Shown here one piece after another: positions 1 through 14,300 of a stretch of DNA of 64,000 nt. The position numbers were made by a program, and so were the translations under genes. Origin of the DNA: Paragordius varius (lineage: Eukaryota > Nematomorpha); contig OZ176050.1 of assembly GCA_964247055.1 (NCBI GenBank), positions 13,144,001 through 13,208,000 on the forward strand. The letters run 5' to 3'. Position 1 is the stretch's first letter. Each line of letters begins with the position of its first letter. A model generated the notes under the pieces. It had not been told where the DNA came from. It saw nothing but the letters and a program-made list of their open reading frames with translations, and searched no databases.

Positions 1-299
1 AGATTGTTACAGGTGAATGCGCGGCATAAAATCCGTTGTTTAAAGATTATTTTTTGAAAAAAAGCCATTTTGATCACTTAATTATTTAATGGTAATATCT
101 TTTTACTTATATACACCAATAATAAACATAGTTTATGAAATTTGTTAATAATAGATTTGCTTGTTTTTTCTTAAAACACCGAAAGACTAATTACAAACCA
201 TTTACCTTTCCTAGGGTTTATATACAGTTTAAACGGTCAGCGCTCGCTTAATCCATAATAATCAACACAAAAGATGAAATCAAGTTTTATCATTTAAAG

Positions 300-550
300 C
301 GCTGGGATGTTCAACATACGGCCCTCCAAAATATAAATGCAGTTTGCGAGAAATTTCATATAGAAAATTATACACGAAATTTAAATAAAATTCATTTTAT
401 TAAAAATAAAAGTATTTCCGAATTTTAGCAATAAACTAGGAAAGATTTTTTTTTAGTTTTATGTTTGAAATCTAAAATATTTATTAAGGCTTCCTGTTGG
501 ATTTTTGATGCGAAAATGCGGCCCACGAAGCCATTAGTGTGATACCCCTG
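300..550. mobile_element. hAT-like MITE, copy 1
   Basis: Short non-autonomous element whose ends read (C)TGGGATGTTCAACATACGG on the left and, reverse-complemented, CAGGGGTATCACACTAATGG on the right. This CAGGGGTG.TCAACA pattern with a GC-rich 'cggccc/gcggcc' next to it is typical of hAT terminal repeats. The flanks ATTTAAAG and ATTTAGAG match at 7 of 8 bases, fitting the 8-bp target duplication of hAT elements. Further copies occur at 24924, 38334 and 54574. Confidence 0.6.
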
Positions 551-1015
551 ATTTAGAGAGTTATTTTATCAATACAAAGTGGATACTGTAAAAATGTTTG
601 TTTTACAAAAATATTAACTTATTTTAATTTGGATGAAAATAAAAAGTTTACGGAGTCAATATAAAGAGTTAAAGGCTAATTTTTTTCATAAAATGGCGTT
701 AGCTATTTTCTATATAATCTATATAATTATAGTTAAAAAAAATTGACTCTGTTTGCTAACTATTTACAACCTAATCATATTGAATGAAAAACAAAACTCA
801 CATAATCATCTGTTTTATGTTAATGCTTTGAATAAACCATAAAAATTGAAATTACAATGTGGTTGTTTGGATTTATATTGATAGAAGGCAAAGCTTACCT
901 AGTCGATGTGCCTGTTTTAAAATTGAACCAAACGATTGAAATGGTAATAACGGTTTTATCGTTTTTAGTGTTTGTGATATGTGTTTCAGTTAGTGTACAA
1001 ATCTATTATTATTTA

Positions 1016-1162
1016 CAGTAAAAATGATATACAAACAAACGTAAAAATGTAAACAATTTTTTTCAAAAGACAACCATACTTCATACCTTAATATGGTTGT
1101 TTTTAGAAAAAATTATTGTTTTTATAATTTTACGTTTTGTCCGTATATTTCAAGTTTTACTG
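1016..1162. mobile_element. CAGT-ended MITE (Tc1/mariner-type), copy 1
   Basis: Both ends are inverted copies of CAGTAAAAATGATATAC and CAGTAAAACTTGAAATATAC, and the element is flanked by TA on both sides. Inward of the ends come the family hallmarks acgtaaaaat and aaaagacaaccatac. TA duplication plus a CAGT terminus is the Tc1/mariner signature. The same family fills introns of the opsin and peroxidase genes to the right. Confidence 0.7.
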
Positions 1163-1498
1163 TAATAGACAACAAAACATATCATTTGCACGATTCTATG
1201 TGCTACCTCTCTCTCTGAATCATTTAAAAATATACTGTTATGTCTCAAATTCATAATGTTGTAAAAAATCGTATTTCGAACGGTGGGGGGACTTTAAATG
1301 ATTCATGCACCAATAAGATAAATGACCATACTTTACGGTAAAAATTTCAGAGTTAGCAATACTTAATTTAGTTGGCCAAAAAAGCCTCTTTTGAAATTTA
1401 CAGTATTCTCTTGACTTTTTAACCCATAGACATTAAACATACGCAAAAATTATCATAAAAGCTAGTTAAACTGTTTTAGAAGTTAATTGGATTTTTGA

Positions 1499-1500
<2 letters not shown>

Positions 1501-1549
<49 letters not shown>
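1501..1549. repeat. (AT)n microsatellite
   Basis: Uninterrupted alternating AT of about 49 bases. It directly abuts the left end of the next MITE. Similar AT runs lie at about 3924-3948, 4120-4152, 23395-23420, 27080-27111, 39539-39559, 41066-41095 and 47794-47818. Confidence 0.95.
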
Positions 1550-1552
<3 letters not shown>

Positions 1553-1745
1553 TATGAATAAGTATACATTGCTATAAAAGTTATTAATTATTGCCAAGTT
1601 GCTTCTACAACAAAGGGAAGTATTATTGGTTTACAGTTATTTTTTCCCTTTTTACTATTATTAGCCAATAATAATTCTCTTTGTTGCATATACTATTTGG
1701 TAATAATTAGTAACTTTCTATCATTATATATACTTACTCATGCTG
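1550..1745. mobile_element. MITE with CAGTATGAATAAG ends, inserted at TA
   Basis: The left end CAGTATGAATAAGTATA pairs with the right end, which reverse-complemented reads CAGCATGAGTAAGTATA. Inverted similarity continues inward for about 80 bases per arm (for example ctacaacaaaggg against cccttt.tgttg-like sequence, and tattattgg against ccaataata). TA flanks both ends. The inside differs from the CAGTAAAAATTG family, so this is a separate family. Confidence 0.65.
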
Positions 1746-3923
1746 TAAAAGGGGTAATCCTGTTTCCTATATATTTATGGGTAAATAAAATTTATAAGCT
1801 TTTTGCAAAATTGTAAGCATTTTATCTATACAACATTTCCAATCCTTAGCCTATATTTTGATGCAACGTGTATGTTATCTATAATAATAATACACAAAAG
1901 GTTTTTTTACAAACACTAAAAATCAATTTAATTAAAAAAACGTAATTAAATGAAATACTGAGGCACAGAAGCGCTCAAATTTTAAATTTATTTTTTTGTG
2001 CTGTTTAAAATTAATGGGTGTTTTTATTTCATGATCATTTTACCGGAAAAAATATTTTCAGTTTGCCTTGTGCATTCTGTGTTCCAGTGATCTTGACATA
2101 TATAAAGGGGGGGAGATAGATGTTTTATAAGGACGGCACAGCGCGCCAGATAATAACCTAGCAAAACTAAAATTAATTAATAATGATAAATTGTACTTTT
2201 TTTCAAAAAACAAATAAGTCGTAGTATCTCTTTTTCCATTATCATCACACTACTGATTTTAACCTTAGATAAGGATAGATCATATACTCTGAAAAATTTT
2301 TGTTAAAATATGGCACATAGATGTATCATACTTTTTATACCCGTTTAAATGTAAAATAATGGGTATTTAGAATCTTTGATTGACTTAAAATTGGGAAAAT
2401 TTAAATTTTTACATATATAACCGTAATTGTTTTTTTTACATTTAGGGCCATGTAAATAACCTTTGCACCAGGTATTTTGGCAAAGAAACCGCGGCATAAA
2501 AGTTGAAGCAAAATTTAAAAACCATCTAAACCTCAAAAAGTAGGAGAAAGATATAAATATATGTTTTATACTCTTATATTTATAAAGAATTTAAATTAAG
2601 TTTCTATAGTTTTTATGACTATAAACAGAAAGAAAGATTATTTGTCTGTTTTCAACTTGGAGATTTTTTAGAAAAGACGGAAGTTACTAATTTACTCTAT
2701 TTATTACAAAAACTACTCAGTCGATTGACAGCATAAAAAATCCTTAGATAAAAAAATAAGCAAAAAACGATACCATTATTAAGTTCAGAACTTTTTAATT
2801 AAAATTTATTTAAATGTTTTTCCCAACATCCCGATAACCGTTTGACATTTTACCACAACAGGTGTTTTTTTTAATTGACTAGTATATGACCGTCAAAACA
2901 TTTTCAAATAGCACATATTAACTGAATATAGAAACCATTTACATACTAGGGTTTTTTGAAATATGTATTAAGGCAGTCGTTAACGAAGCCTAGAATATTA
3001 ATATTTAGGATATTAGTTTGATCTGCCTTTTAAAATTATCAAAAATTTGTTCAGCAATAATTATTAAAGCTATACATGAAAAACGAACATTTAATAGGAC
3101 AAATATATGTATGTAAACGAGTGGCATTTTAAAAAATAAATTGATTTAAGAAATGTCCTCCGATTGCCGATACTTAATATGTTTTATGCATCTTCTACGT
3201 ATTGATAAATCAATTTAAATCATCGCTTGAATTCGAATTATATATTAAAACAAGTCGTGTCTTTGCGGCAATTTTCCCCAGAAAAAAGCCTATTTAAAGT
3301 TCATCAAGTTTTTCAATTTGCCTCCGTAATTAGCTTCCTTAACTGTAACAATAGGGTTTTCAAACAAGTCTCGAAATATCATACAAATTTAACAACATCA
3401 ATTATATCTCTTTGTAAATTTTCATGGCCACCCACTTTTTAGATTTGCCTCGATCTTTAATAGCAACATGTGTAACATTGTTATTTAAAAAATACAATTG
3501 TCGCAATCATCAGTCAAAATAAAAATCGCCCTCCGGGAAATTAGAAAGAGAGAAATCTTTCAAGTTTTTATTACCCACTTGAATCTATATTTAAATCAAT
3601 TATCCTTTTTCGTAAATGTAGGTATCTTAATTTTATCGTTGTATTAGTATTAATGTATCCCTTAGCTAATTTACTTATTCCGTAAGTTTATCCCCCCCCA
3701 AAAAAAAACACAGAAATCAATAAATTACATCTATAAATCAGTTTTCCGAGAAGCAATTTTGAATTATTTAAATCTAATTACAATGGACCCCTTGTAAACA
3801 CGCCCCACCCCCTCTATCATAATGAGATTTACAAAATCTACTATAAATTAAGAAGCTCATGCTGATGATTATAAACAACCTCGATTTTAAAATCAGGACC
3901 TAGTTTTTAGTTAATCGTTTGGT

Positions 3924-4116
3924 TATATATATATATATATATATATACCTTCCCACATACATACTAGTTTGTAGGTATTTTGCATCATGAATTTTTTAAA
4001 AAAAACTTAATTTAATGGAAATACATTCAAAAAAATATAATTTTTATTAAAAAGTGTCATGAATCACATATCGAGCCATGTATTTTTTTACCAGAATCGG
4101 AGTCAATATGAATCCA

Positions 4117-4152
<36 letters not shown>
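3924..4152. repeat. Two AT microsatellites
   Basis: AT runs at about 3924-3948 and 4120-4152. They generate long I-Y dipeptide open frames on both strands, which are not genes. Confidence 0.9.
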
Positions 4153-4155
<3 letters not shown>

Positions 4156-5364
4156 TTTCCTTTTTGGCATCCATGTTCCAGTTTTGTAAAAAACCTCTTG
4201 CCAGCCTATAAAAAAAGTTTTCCCCAAAAACTATTTTTAAAGAATTTACAGAACCTAGCATTAATAAAATTATAAGAGAATATAAGTTTAAATAAAGAAA
4301 AACGGTATTGAGCACTTTTGTGTAGTGAGTAAAAAAAAATTTAATTGAATGAAAACGATATTAAGCGATGGATATAAAACTTAGTTTGGATTATAAATTT
4401 TATATTTATCAGTTTATTGTGGAAAAAGTAAGCCCGATTGTATGAGCCTTGGAATAATGATGAATGAGCCAGCGTCTTGGGTAAAATTTCTTAAAAAACT
4501 TTGGCTTAGAAAATATTTAGTCACCATTGTGTCTTAAGAGTTTAAAAAACCTTATATGAAGAAATATATGTATAAAAGTTTTAGTCGGCTTATCACATGG
4601 CTAAAAAGGACAAATTAACCAGCAGTTTATTCCGGCGAAAAGTCACTTAGATGCCTGAAAAGTCAGATTAAGTTTCTTTTATATGTTTATAATTAATCGT
4701 TCGTCACACCAGACGATTTTTTGATTTTTAACATAAATAGTACGCACACCTTTTACTTTTTTTATGTTTTTGCATTTAAATATAAAATATTGTTTAAAAT
4801 AAATAATGTCATTACTACTAAAACGAATCAATTTGAATCAACTTGGTGAAATAGCTTTTTATTGCAACAATCTAATTATGTTCCGATTTTAATATAAGTA
4901 ACAATTTTAGGAACTAAATATAAAATGATTTATTAGTTGTATTCAAATAAATGCAGCCAATTTGAGTTGTTTTGATTTTTGGTGAATATAATTGAACATT
5001 TTACATAAATTAGTATTTCACAATGATTTAAATGATCAGATAATATTTATACAGGATAATGCAAGGTATTATTATAAATATATTAAGTAAAAACATATTA
5101 TAAAGCACAAGTATAAATGAGATCCGTCTACGACAAAATTACAATAATAAACTAATGATTAAATGCAAATTTGGGCAAATAAAAATATGATGTAATTTTG
5201 GTTCCCTCAAAAATTTAACGAATTTTGATTATATTGCACACAGAATGGAGAGGAGTTGGGTTTGTATTTGACGATATTGATTCGTAAAGCATTAAATTTG
5301 AGAATTCTTAACTGATGGAATGGAAGCCACATATTATAAATTTCATTCGGAATTTATTTTGAGG

Positions 5365-8300
5365 TTATGTGTCTGTAAGTGCCTGATACATAACTTGTTC
5401 GCACCAATCCATTAGAATTAACCACCAATAAACGTATACGCTGTAAGAGTATGCACCCGCCATATTCCCACGGCGTATATTCTCATGTATCAAATGATTT
5501 TCTGATACCCACAACAATCGGGGTGTATTTCTTTGGTTAGGGTTTGATGATAAACTATGTTCTCTGGATATATTATGTAAAGTTCCAGTTGTCGAATTAC
5601 TATATTGGACATTAGATTCTTGTATAGTATTGAAATTATTCCTATTATTATAAATTGATGTTCTCGTCTGTTTTGTTCGATTGCGACATTTACCTCGTAA
5701 CATTCGGTCAAAATCGTCACCAAGCGATTTTAAACTGGCCCCTATACCATCACACACTGCTTGAGCCTCGGGGTTCAGTTTGAGAATATTGGGAAAGAGA
5801 ACTTTATCTCTATTATTGCTGTTATTATTGATGTTTAAACTGTGGGGGGAATGGGTATGGACGTTATTTTTTGGCTGAGCAAATATTCTTTGTTCCTTTT
5901 TTATCGCTTCTTTATTTGATGGAGCAGACGGAAAATATGGACACAAGGGGGGTGTTTTATACAAATCAAAATTTAGTTGACAATTTTGATGAAGTTTAAA
6001 TAATGGATCTCTGAATCTATGGAATTTGTTTTGACAATTATTCCCGCAGCTATTTGCCTTACCTATACTTTTATGATTGGGCAACCTTAAACTAGGTATT
6101 GCGTTTTGGTAAGAATTTCTTTTCAATATATATTCTGGACGACTGTGTGAGCATTTATTAGGGCCATATCCAATGTAATTTGTGTCATTGTTATAAATTA
6201 AACTGGAAGCTGATTTTGACTTGGGTGAAGGGATAAAAGCATTTGGAGGATCTCTATTTTGATTATTACAGCATGGGAAGAAAGGAAGTTTTTCATTTTT
6301 CTTTAACAGGGTTCTTCCGTGCTGAACGTTGTAAGGGTTAAGCAAACGTGCATTTCCAACATTATTTTTATTTTTGGCGTGGTTAATGCAACAATTTTTA
6401 CATTTTGTAATTGATTTCATTGTCCTAGTTTTTTTACCAGTCAAAACGGACGATGGATATGTTTGAAGGCAGCCTTTAATTAATTTACTTTTATTTTTAC
6501 ATTGTGTTTCCTGCGTAGGGTTGACCTGGTGACACACTAAAGTAGATATATCATTGGACAATGATTCATCAAAATTTGTTGCTCTTGTTTTCGTTTCAAG
6601 GCTACTACTATTAGGGACATTTTTGACATTTAGTATCGTGTTGTCTTTTCCTTTCTTATCTTTAGTGCCATAGACATTTTGGCTTACATGTCCTACGATG
6701 CGGGGCAATGATACCAATGAAGATGTGAGTGAAATCGTTTTATTTAGATTATAATTGTTTGTTTCCTTTTCATCGTAATTGATGTTTTCGTTTTCTACAC
6801 AAGTATGTTTCAATTGTTTCAACAATCCATTTCCCCCCATCATATTTTTGTGTTGTTTCCTACGAGCATATAGTCTTGATTCCGACACATTTGACAAATT
6901 TAGACACGAGGGCAAAGTATTTTGATATGAAAGATTAACATTGTTGTAGGATATATCACATGTGGTACTAACCGTATTAGTAAATGAGGAATTAGTAGGA
7001 TAAAGCGAATTATTAATATTACAATTTGATGATCCATGGATTAAAGGTAATTCAGACACCACTGGTTGAAGAGTTTCATTGTCAAGGGGCATTTTTCCAG
7101 TCATAAAAACTGGGGGTGGTGTTTTTAGGGTTAATTCACCTTGCTGTTGATTAATTACATTTACCTCATGTCCTAAGAATTTATTGATATTCTTATTTTC
7201 ATTATTAACATTGTTATTGGTATTGCTATCTTGACAATTCAAAAAGGAGGTCACATTACGAATTTGAGTGTCATTATTATCGTGATGTGATGGTTCCCAA
7301 GTATTTGGGCAGTTTTGTAAATCCCTTTGATAGGTGATGGGGTTATGTGTCACAGTATCTAATATAAAAATTAATTTAAGACAATGTATAATAGATAGAC
7401 ATAATCAATATATATTACATAATAACATTACTTGTAAATAAGTCTCACAAAATTCAAATTATGATTATTTGAGAAACATCATAATATTTCACAATCATGT
7501 GCATTTTTAAAAATATTAATAGGGTATGATATAAAAAAATTAATTAATATAAAAGAACAACAACAAACCATTAAGCGTTAACCCACCATGTAAACCTATG
7601 TTATAAAACTTTTTGTCATTATTTATATATTTTTAAAGGAAAGGGGAAAACGAAAGGATTACATAGGTAGGCGATAGCTGATTTGAGCGCGGTAGATTAA
7701 ATGTCGTTTTTTAATGCAAAATGCAAATGCAATGCAATACTCAGCAATAAAAAAGAGACATTTTTCTCGTTAAAACAATGTGCATAAATCTTTGTTTTGA
7801 AAACATATGAAGGTGTATGTATATCCATATATATCCATATGTATATATGTGAGTGTAATTAGAGAAGTTTGCGGAGATTAATTAATATTACTACTAGCAG
7901 TTTTTCGAATTTTTAATCTGTTAATATGTTTGTTTGCGGATAAAACGTTAATTTTTCTTTGACAGAAAAAATAGTTATGGAATATATATTACCATGACTA
8001 ATCGTTTTTTTTGCTATAAATTTTTGAAAGCAAAAAAAGACTTCAAATCCGCTAAACAACATTCTAATTATTTTAGCATTGAAACGGGATAAATAACCTT
8101 AAAGGGTATTAAAAATTTTAACAGTTAAATTTTTGGTAATGTGTGAATCATATCGTATGATTGAATCAAACTAATTACACCTTATTTTCACACAAGGTTT
8201 TTTACGCGAAAATTCCAATTATTATTTTTTTGGTAGAATCACTTAAACGATTTGAGGAGGCGATAATATAAATAAATGATTGAGATTTGAATCAAATCGG

Positions 8301-11300
8301 ATTACGTTATATTTTTGGCATATAACAAAAGGGCGAATAGGTATTAAAAAAATTAAACTAAAAATATAAAAATAAATCTCGGAGAATTTTAGTAAATAAA
8401 ATTTAAACAAAACGGTTAAAAGGTTATTACTATATGTAATATTTACACACTAATTATGTCAATTTTGCTAGAAGATTGAAGCATGAATTATATTTTTCCC
8501 CTAAATATAAAAATGTTTAGTAGGGAAAGCCTGTGAATATCATCGTATCACAAAATTATGCTTGCTATTGTGCCCTAATTATTACCACCTATGTTATTGA
8601 ATGGCCTACATCCTAAATATACATAATAGAATTCTCAATCCCTATTTTATAAAATTGATGTCAGAAATGATTTATATATCAAGGATGTAGTTGTTACTGA
8701 AAGATGGTATTTCATTTTGGTATTTTAGAAAAAAAAATAGTAAATTAATTAATAAAAATTGAGAAGTTACCCGTCATAACAAGCACATAAACACTCTATT
8801 AGAGTGTTTTACCCTACTGATGGTGTAAATTTTGAGCGAGATTCGTATATCAAATCGTTATGGAACATTTTTAAAAATTTAGGCGTTTAGATTTGTAATG
8901 GTTAGGGTAAGATCCAAAACACTAGGTTACAAGTTGGAGAACAGGAAATTTTTGAAACTTACCCTGAAGAGCACTTACTGAGATATTCAGAGTGTTTTTA
9001 GACGGAGAGGTATTGTAAATTATATTTTACAGCTCATGAACATCACAAATCAATGTCAGACGATTAAGAAAAATTTGAGATCTAAGTGCACCATCTAATA
9101 ATTTCCTAGGTAATTGGTATGATAAGTGAAGTGTATTATTGAAAAATTAAAGGTAGTCAATCATCAGAAAGATTTTAGGAAATAACTTACGTAATACTAG
9201 CTTTTTATAAATTGATAGAATATGTATTAGGGGTATATTACAACCAAGGAAGTTAAGATCAAAAATGAATTATTTTGGCGTGTTAACATAAGTATTCTTC
9301 ACTTCCTTACCTTTTGGGGTTATATATTCCAGAGTAATTTTAAATCTCACCATCTCAAAAAGTATTTAAGAAATTGGGTCAAATCTAAAAATATGCATTC
9401 TTTAGCCTAGGCGCATGATAAAAATAATAAATAAATATAAAATTTTTAAAAAATCTCACCTAAAACTTCTTCGTCGCCATTTTTTCTTAAAATCGCTAAT
9501 ACTAGGAACAAATAATTGTCCAATATGGTTTCAAATATAAGTAAAATTGACTTATAATAAATTTTAGCAGCTAATTATAAAATCATTTGCCTGTTTCAAT
9601 TAAGTTTTGAAGCTACCTTTATTTAAAAAACCGTAAAAAATATAATTATTATGAACAGTGGAATTTTGATAATTAATATAAAACATATTTCAAACTTTCA
9701 AGACAGCGGTCGGGGCAAAACTACCCAAAAGAGTTAAAAATCTCCTCCATAATCATTTTGTAGCTTCTAAACTTTGGTTACTAAACCGAGGAAAAGCAGC
9801 TGATATATTGAAACCAATATTAAATGTCTTGTTTTTTATTATAATGCATACATTAAGAAAATACCATTATAGTTTTAGGTTCTACTCAACCCTGAAAATG
9901 CTGTTTTTTACAATTTCTGAGAATATTTCTTTGTGAAAATGGCCGTAAAATACAAATTCTGAATTATAAGCCAAAGCTTGAGTTTTAAATAATTTTAAAT
10001 AATCTTGATGCAATATATAACAAAAAATATATATATTATCCGTTCTTTAGTAGCAATATATGGTTTATTTTCTCTGAATGTGGGGACTACTGTGTTTATT
10101 TACCTGAAAATATACTATACACATTAGGCATGATTCATAATTGGCTAGTGTATTTTTCCAATAACCAATTATGCTTTATTTTAAATCTAAAGGTAAATAA
10201 GTGGGTTATATAAGGAATGATATGACTAATTCCAAATTCTATTAAAAATAATTTTCGAATAATATTGACTTCATTTATTGTATTAATCCAATTATAGCCA
10301 AAATGACTCATAGCTTAATTATTTGCACTAGAAATACCTTTTGATTTATTTTAATATATTGCTACAGGTTGTGTTAATTTTTTTCGAATATTTGTTCATT
10401 ATACAGTAACAATCCCTCGTAATTTGGACTCTATGGGTTGTTTTTGAATGGCGAATTATATCAAAAAAATGGGAAAAATTCAAAATCTTATAGAGCTAAT
10501 GATTATGCCATCATAATTTTATTATTTATAAGAGTTATGAAAGTTTTGGAGTTTTTTCACAATAATGATTCTTTATATTTTAAAGCCGAACAACAGAATA
10601 TAATATAAATTGTTTTTTATTTTGCCTCCAACCGTATTTTAAGTACGATTGGGCTTATAAAGTAAAAAATTTCCTTTTTCAGGATCTCGTTTATGATTCC
10701 CTTTTAAATAGTTTTGAAAATATTTTTTGTAAAAAACTATAATATAAAACCGATTGAACATTTTTTATAGAATTATTATGAACATTTAAAAGGAATAACT
10801 GGTGAAAATTGTTGATGAAATAAAAATCAAATATATGATTCCATTAAACTATTATAATTTTATTTAAATCATATTTACGAGTATTTATCGTCGTAGTACA
10901 TTTTTGGTGTTTATATTTTATCAGTTATGTTTTGAAACACAATTTCCAAATTTTTTGAATATAAAATTTTTTTATGCCATCCCTTGATAGTTTATTTAAA
11001 ACGACGCTTTTCATAAAGAGGTTTGTTAACTGTTTTAAAGAAGTTTCAAATTAGTTATTTGATTAAATATTTTTGATGTTGATATAAACTCGTAAAATTA
11101 TGAATTTAAATGATGCTCTCAATATTTATTTGTGCAATCTTGCCTTCGAAATAAATCCTTTTGTAAAACAAACATTTAATATTTTAAAGAGATTATATAT
11201 ATATATTGAATGTTCCATTGATTCATTGACCTATTTTATTTCTTGTGCATTGATTACAATTATTTTAAGTCAATTTACAAAACCAACACACAATTAACCA

Positions 11301-14300
11301 AAATACCTTTCTATCTATTTAACGAAGAAAAAAAATCATTCAATATTGTGGATTGCAAAAAACGGCATCTTATAATTATGTAGCATTGGTGATTAAAAAC
11401 GATTTAGGATTACTATTTTATTATGAGGTGAATTTTTAACCCGCTTTCAGACAATGCTGAATGAAAAATACTCAATAAGAAATATTATTTACAATCATAA
11501 TAGAGATAGAGGTTAATTTTGTGTTAAACAATACAAATTATGGAAAAATATGAAGAGAATCCCCCTTTACCAGAATCTCACGTTTAGGCTTCTTTCATAA
11601 ACTGGGTTTTAAACATCATTCTTTTTAATATTGACATTTTTAGGTTATGTGTCGGGAACATAAATATATAATATGTATGTTATTCCAATTTGACATACAA
11701 AAATTATATATTTTCTTTTCCTTACCTTTCTCGTTTTTGGCTTTAGTTATATTAACCCATATATACTATACTAACTTGTAGGATTATCTTGATTTCATTT
11801 GTTTGAATAAATACATGTCTTAACATCAAACACTTTAATAATAATAAGGTCATCTTAAAATATAATAATTAAGTAGTATGGTTAAATTAGCAGTGGATTA
11901 AAATGGTGGAATGGGCGTTATATAAATAGTAGGTTAATTTAGTTGAACAATTTTTTGATGATTTTATATTTAATTTTTTACAATCGCTTGCGCGCCTTCT
12001 ATTGTTCTTTCCTCCCATTACAAGTACATTATAACCTTTATTTGTACTTGAGTTTATTTTTGCGTCTAAAGTCAAACATTAAGATGGTAGTTTTTATGGT
12101 TAGCGCTAAATAATGATAGAGAGCAAAATAAGGTAAACCAAGTTTAATCTCAAATGATCATCTCCCCCTTACGGAAATTAATTTGGTTTAGGTTAGGTAT
12201 AACAACTAAATTAAATTTGATGGATTACGTTAATTCGGTTACACAAAATTGGCCAATGTTAAAATAGATTGGGAAAAAAAGTATAATAATTATAAAAATT
12301 GAAAGAGAAATATTATTGCTTGTAAAGATGTTTTAATTGGTGAAAGTATGCGGGTGTGCGTATAAAATTTATTTCTATTCACCAATTAAAAGACCCTATA
12401 ATCAACAATTTTCCTGCTCATTGTATAGTGTTTTATAATTTCGACTGTTATGTATGTAAAATTTTTAAGTTTGAAAGATATTGAAAAGCAAGAAGGGTCA
12501 TTGTACCTAATAAGCAAGCAAGCAAGCAAACAAACAAACAATTTGCTCTAACTTTTTAGATTCAAAATTTGAATCATATTGTTTGATGCAAGGAAAATCA
12601 TAGCTAACATTTTAATAGGTTTGGATACATTTTAAAAATTTTATACCCCTATATTTTTCCTACAGGTTTATTGGCTTGTTATTTTGTAACAGATAGTGAT
12701 CTCCCGTAGAGTTTTAACCTTTGCACTCAAATTATTTTATATTTTGCTTAGAGGCTGTTTTCTATCTTATTTTTTATTAATTTAATTTTTGCAAAAAAAC
12801 ATATAACGATATTAGTGTCTGAAAACTCCTTCACAGATAAGAGTTCATGAATGATTCATTTTGATTGTCTAAAAAAAACTCGTTTTTTTAATCCAGGTAC
12901 AATGGTAAAATGCAATATATGTTTTCAAAGACCAGCGTAATATTAATGTACAAATTTAAGTCTCCTTAAAAGTAAAATATCCAAAGGGTTGACATAATTG
13001 AATATATGTTTTTATTTCGATTAATATCCCATCCCCCTAAACATATTCTAGGTGAAAAAACCTTTAGATTTGAACTTTAAGTTATAGGGTCATCAGACAT
13101 TGAAAAAACTTTTGCCATGGTATAAAGTCAAAACGTGTTTTCCATCTTTTTTCTCAAAGTACAAATATAATTATTATGACATTGAACTGCTAGTTTTTTC
13201 GCTCAAAGACGTTAAGTGTAGGTAGGATATAAAATTTTGCATAATATTATTCAATAATAATATTACTAACTGTATGTTTTAATAAAATTTATTAATTTGC
13301 CAGTAAAATTAAGAGTAAATATATAAATCATTATTAGTAACATAAATGTAAGGATGGGAAAGAAAAGATAATTTTTCGCGCACTACAAGCAAACAACACC
13401 TGTTTAAGAATGATTTATTTTATTTTATGAGTTATTAGAGATTAAGAATTACCTTTTAAAAGTGAAAGCACTTCATACCATTTAATATTCTTAATAATGA
13501 TATTTCGCGTCTAATTTTAAGGTTAATGGACATTTTCAAGTTTTTACCAATATTTTAGCAATAATTTAATTTAACATTAAATAAATGTTTGGGAAAATAA
13601 AAGCCATCTCTAACTATCTATATAATATTATGGTAGTGTACTAATTATTTTAAAATTTTTTAATTTTTATTCATATTTTGGCAACAATATTTACTTAAAT
13701 AAGAAGGCTTCTCCTGATCATTAACAATATTAATCAAACCTGTTGATTTGTAGACAGAGATTAAAAAAGTTAAGAGCGGGAAAAGCGTGTTTATTTAATT
13801 ATATTTTATTTTTAAGGGATATTTCCCATGACACCAATAAAATACATTATCTTTACGTAATAATTGAAATTAAAACACTTGAAAATAAGTAATAAATGTT
13901 GTTAAACTCTGCTAAAGTTAATTAATGTATAAAATGATATTAATATTATATGAAAAATTAATATATAAAAATTTATGCATACCATTTTCGTGGGCTTGTG
14001 ACCATGTTAATGAGCCAATCTCGTTTGATTCATTTGAATTTAAAGAAATTTGAGGGCTATAATATGCATTAATAATTGCGGTGTTTAATAAGTCGCGTTC
14101 ACTATTTGTGTCAGAGTCTCCATAGGAGGAAGTTGACAAACTTTCGCTATTTAATTCAATGGTGCGATAATTTTTTTTAGAAGTCCATAGGGTAGATGAT
14201 GTATTAGAGTCCGTATCAGATGAATTACAAATATCATTATCAAATGAAAAAAGATTTTTTCCAGATTTGTTGGGCTTAATACGATTTGAGTTCCCGTTTA

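Larger units (their letters stand above)
551..5364. other. Gene-free stretch left of the BH3 gene pair
   Basis: No convincing exon on either strand. It holds a 147-bp CAGT-ended MITE (1016-1162), an AT microsatellite abutting a second MITE (1501-1745), and two further AT runs at about 3924-3948 and 4120-4152. The short open frames here are products of AT repeats or chance and show no family resemblance. Confidence 0.6.

Noticed and set aside
3180-3500. Minus-strand text with DRGKSKKWVAMKIYKEI as a transposase remnant
   Set aside because: Stops occur in every frame nearby and no transposase motif could be aligned.
4078-4315. Open frames on both strands with I-Y runs
   Set aside because: They are translations of the (AT)n microsatellite.
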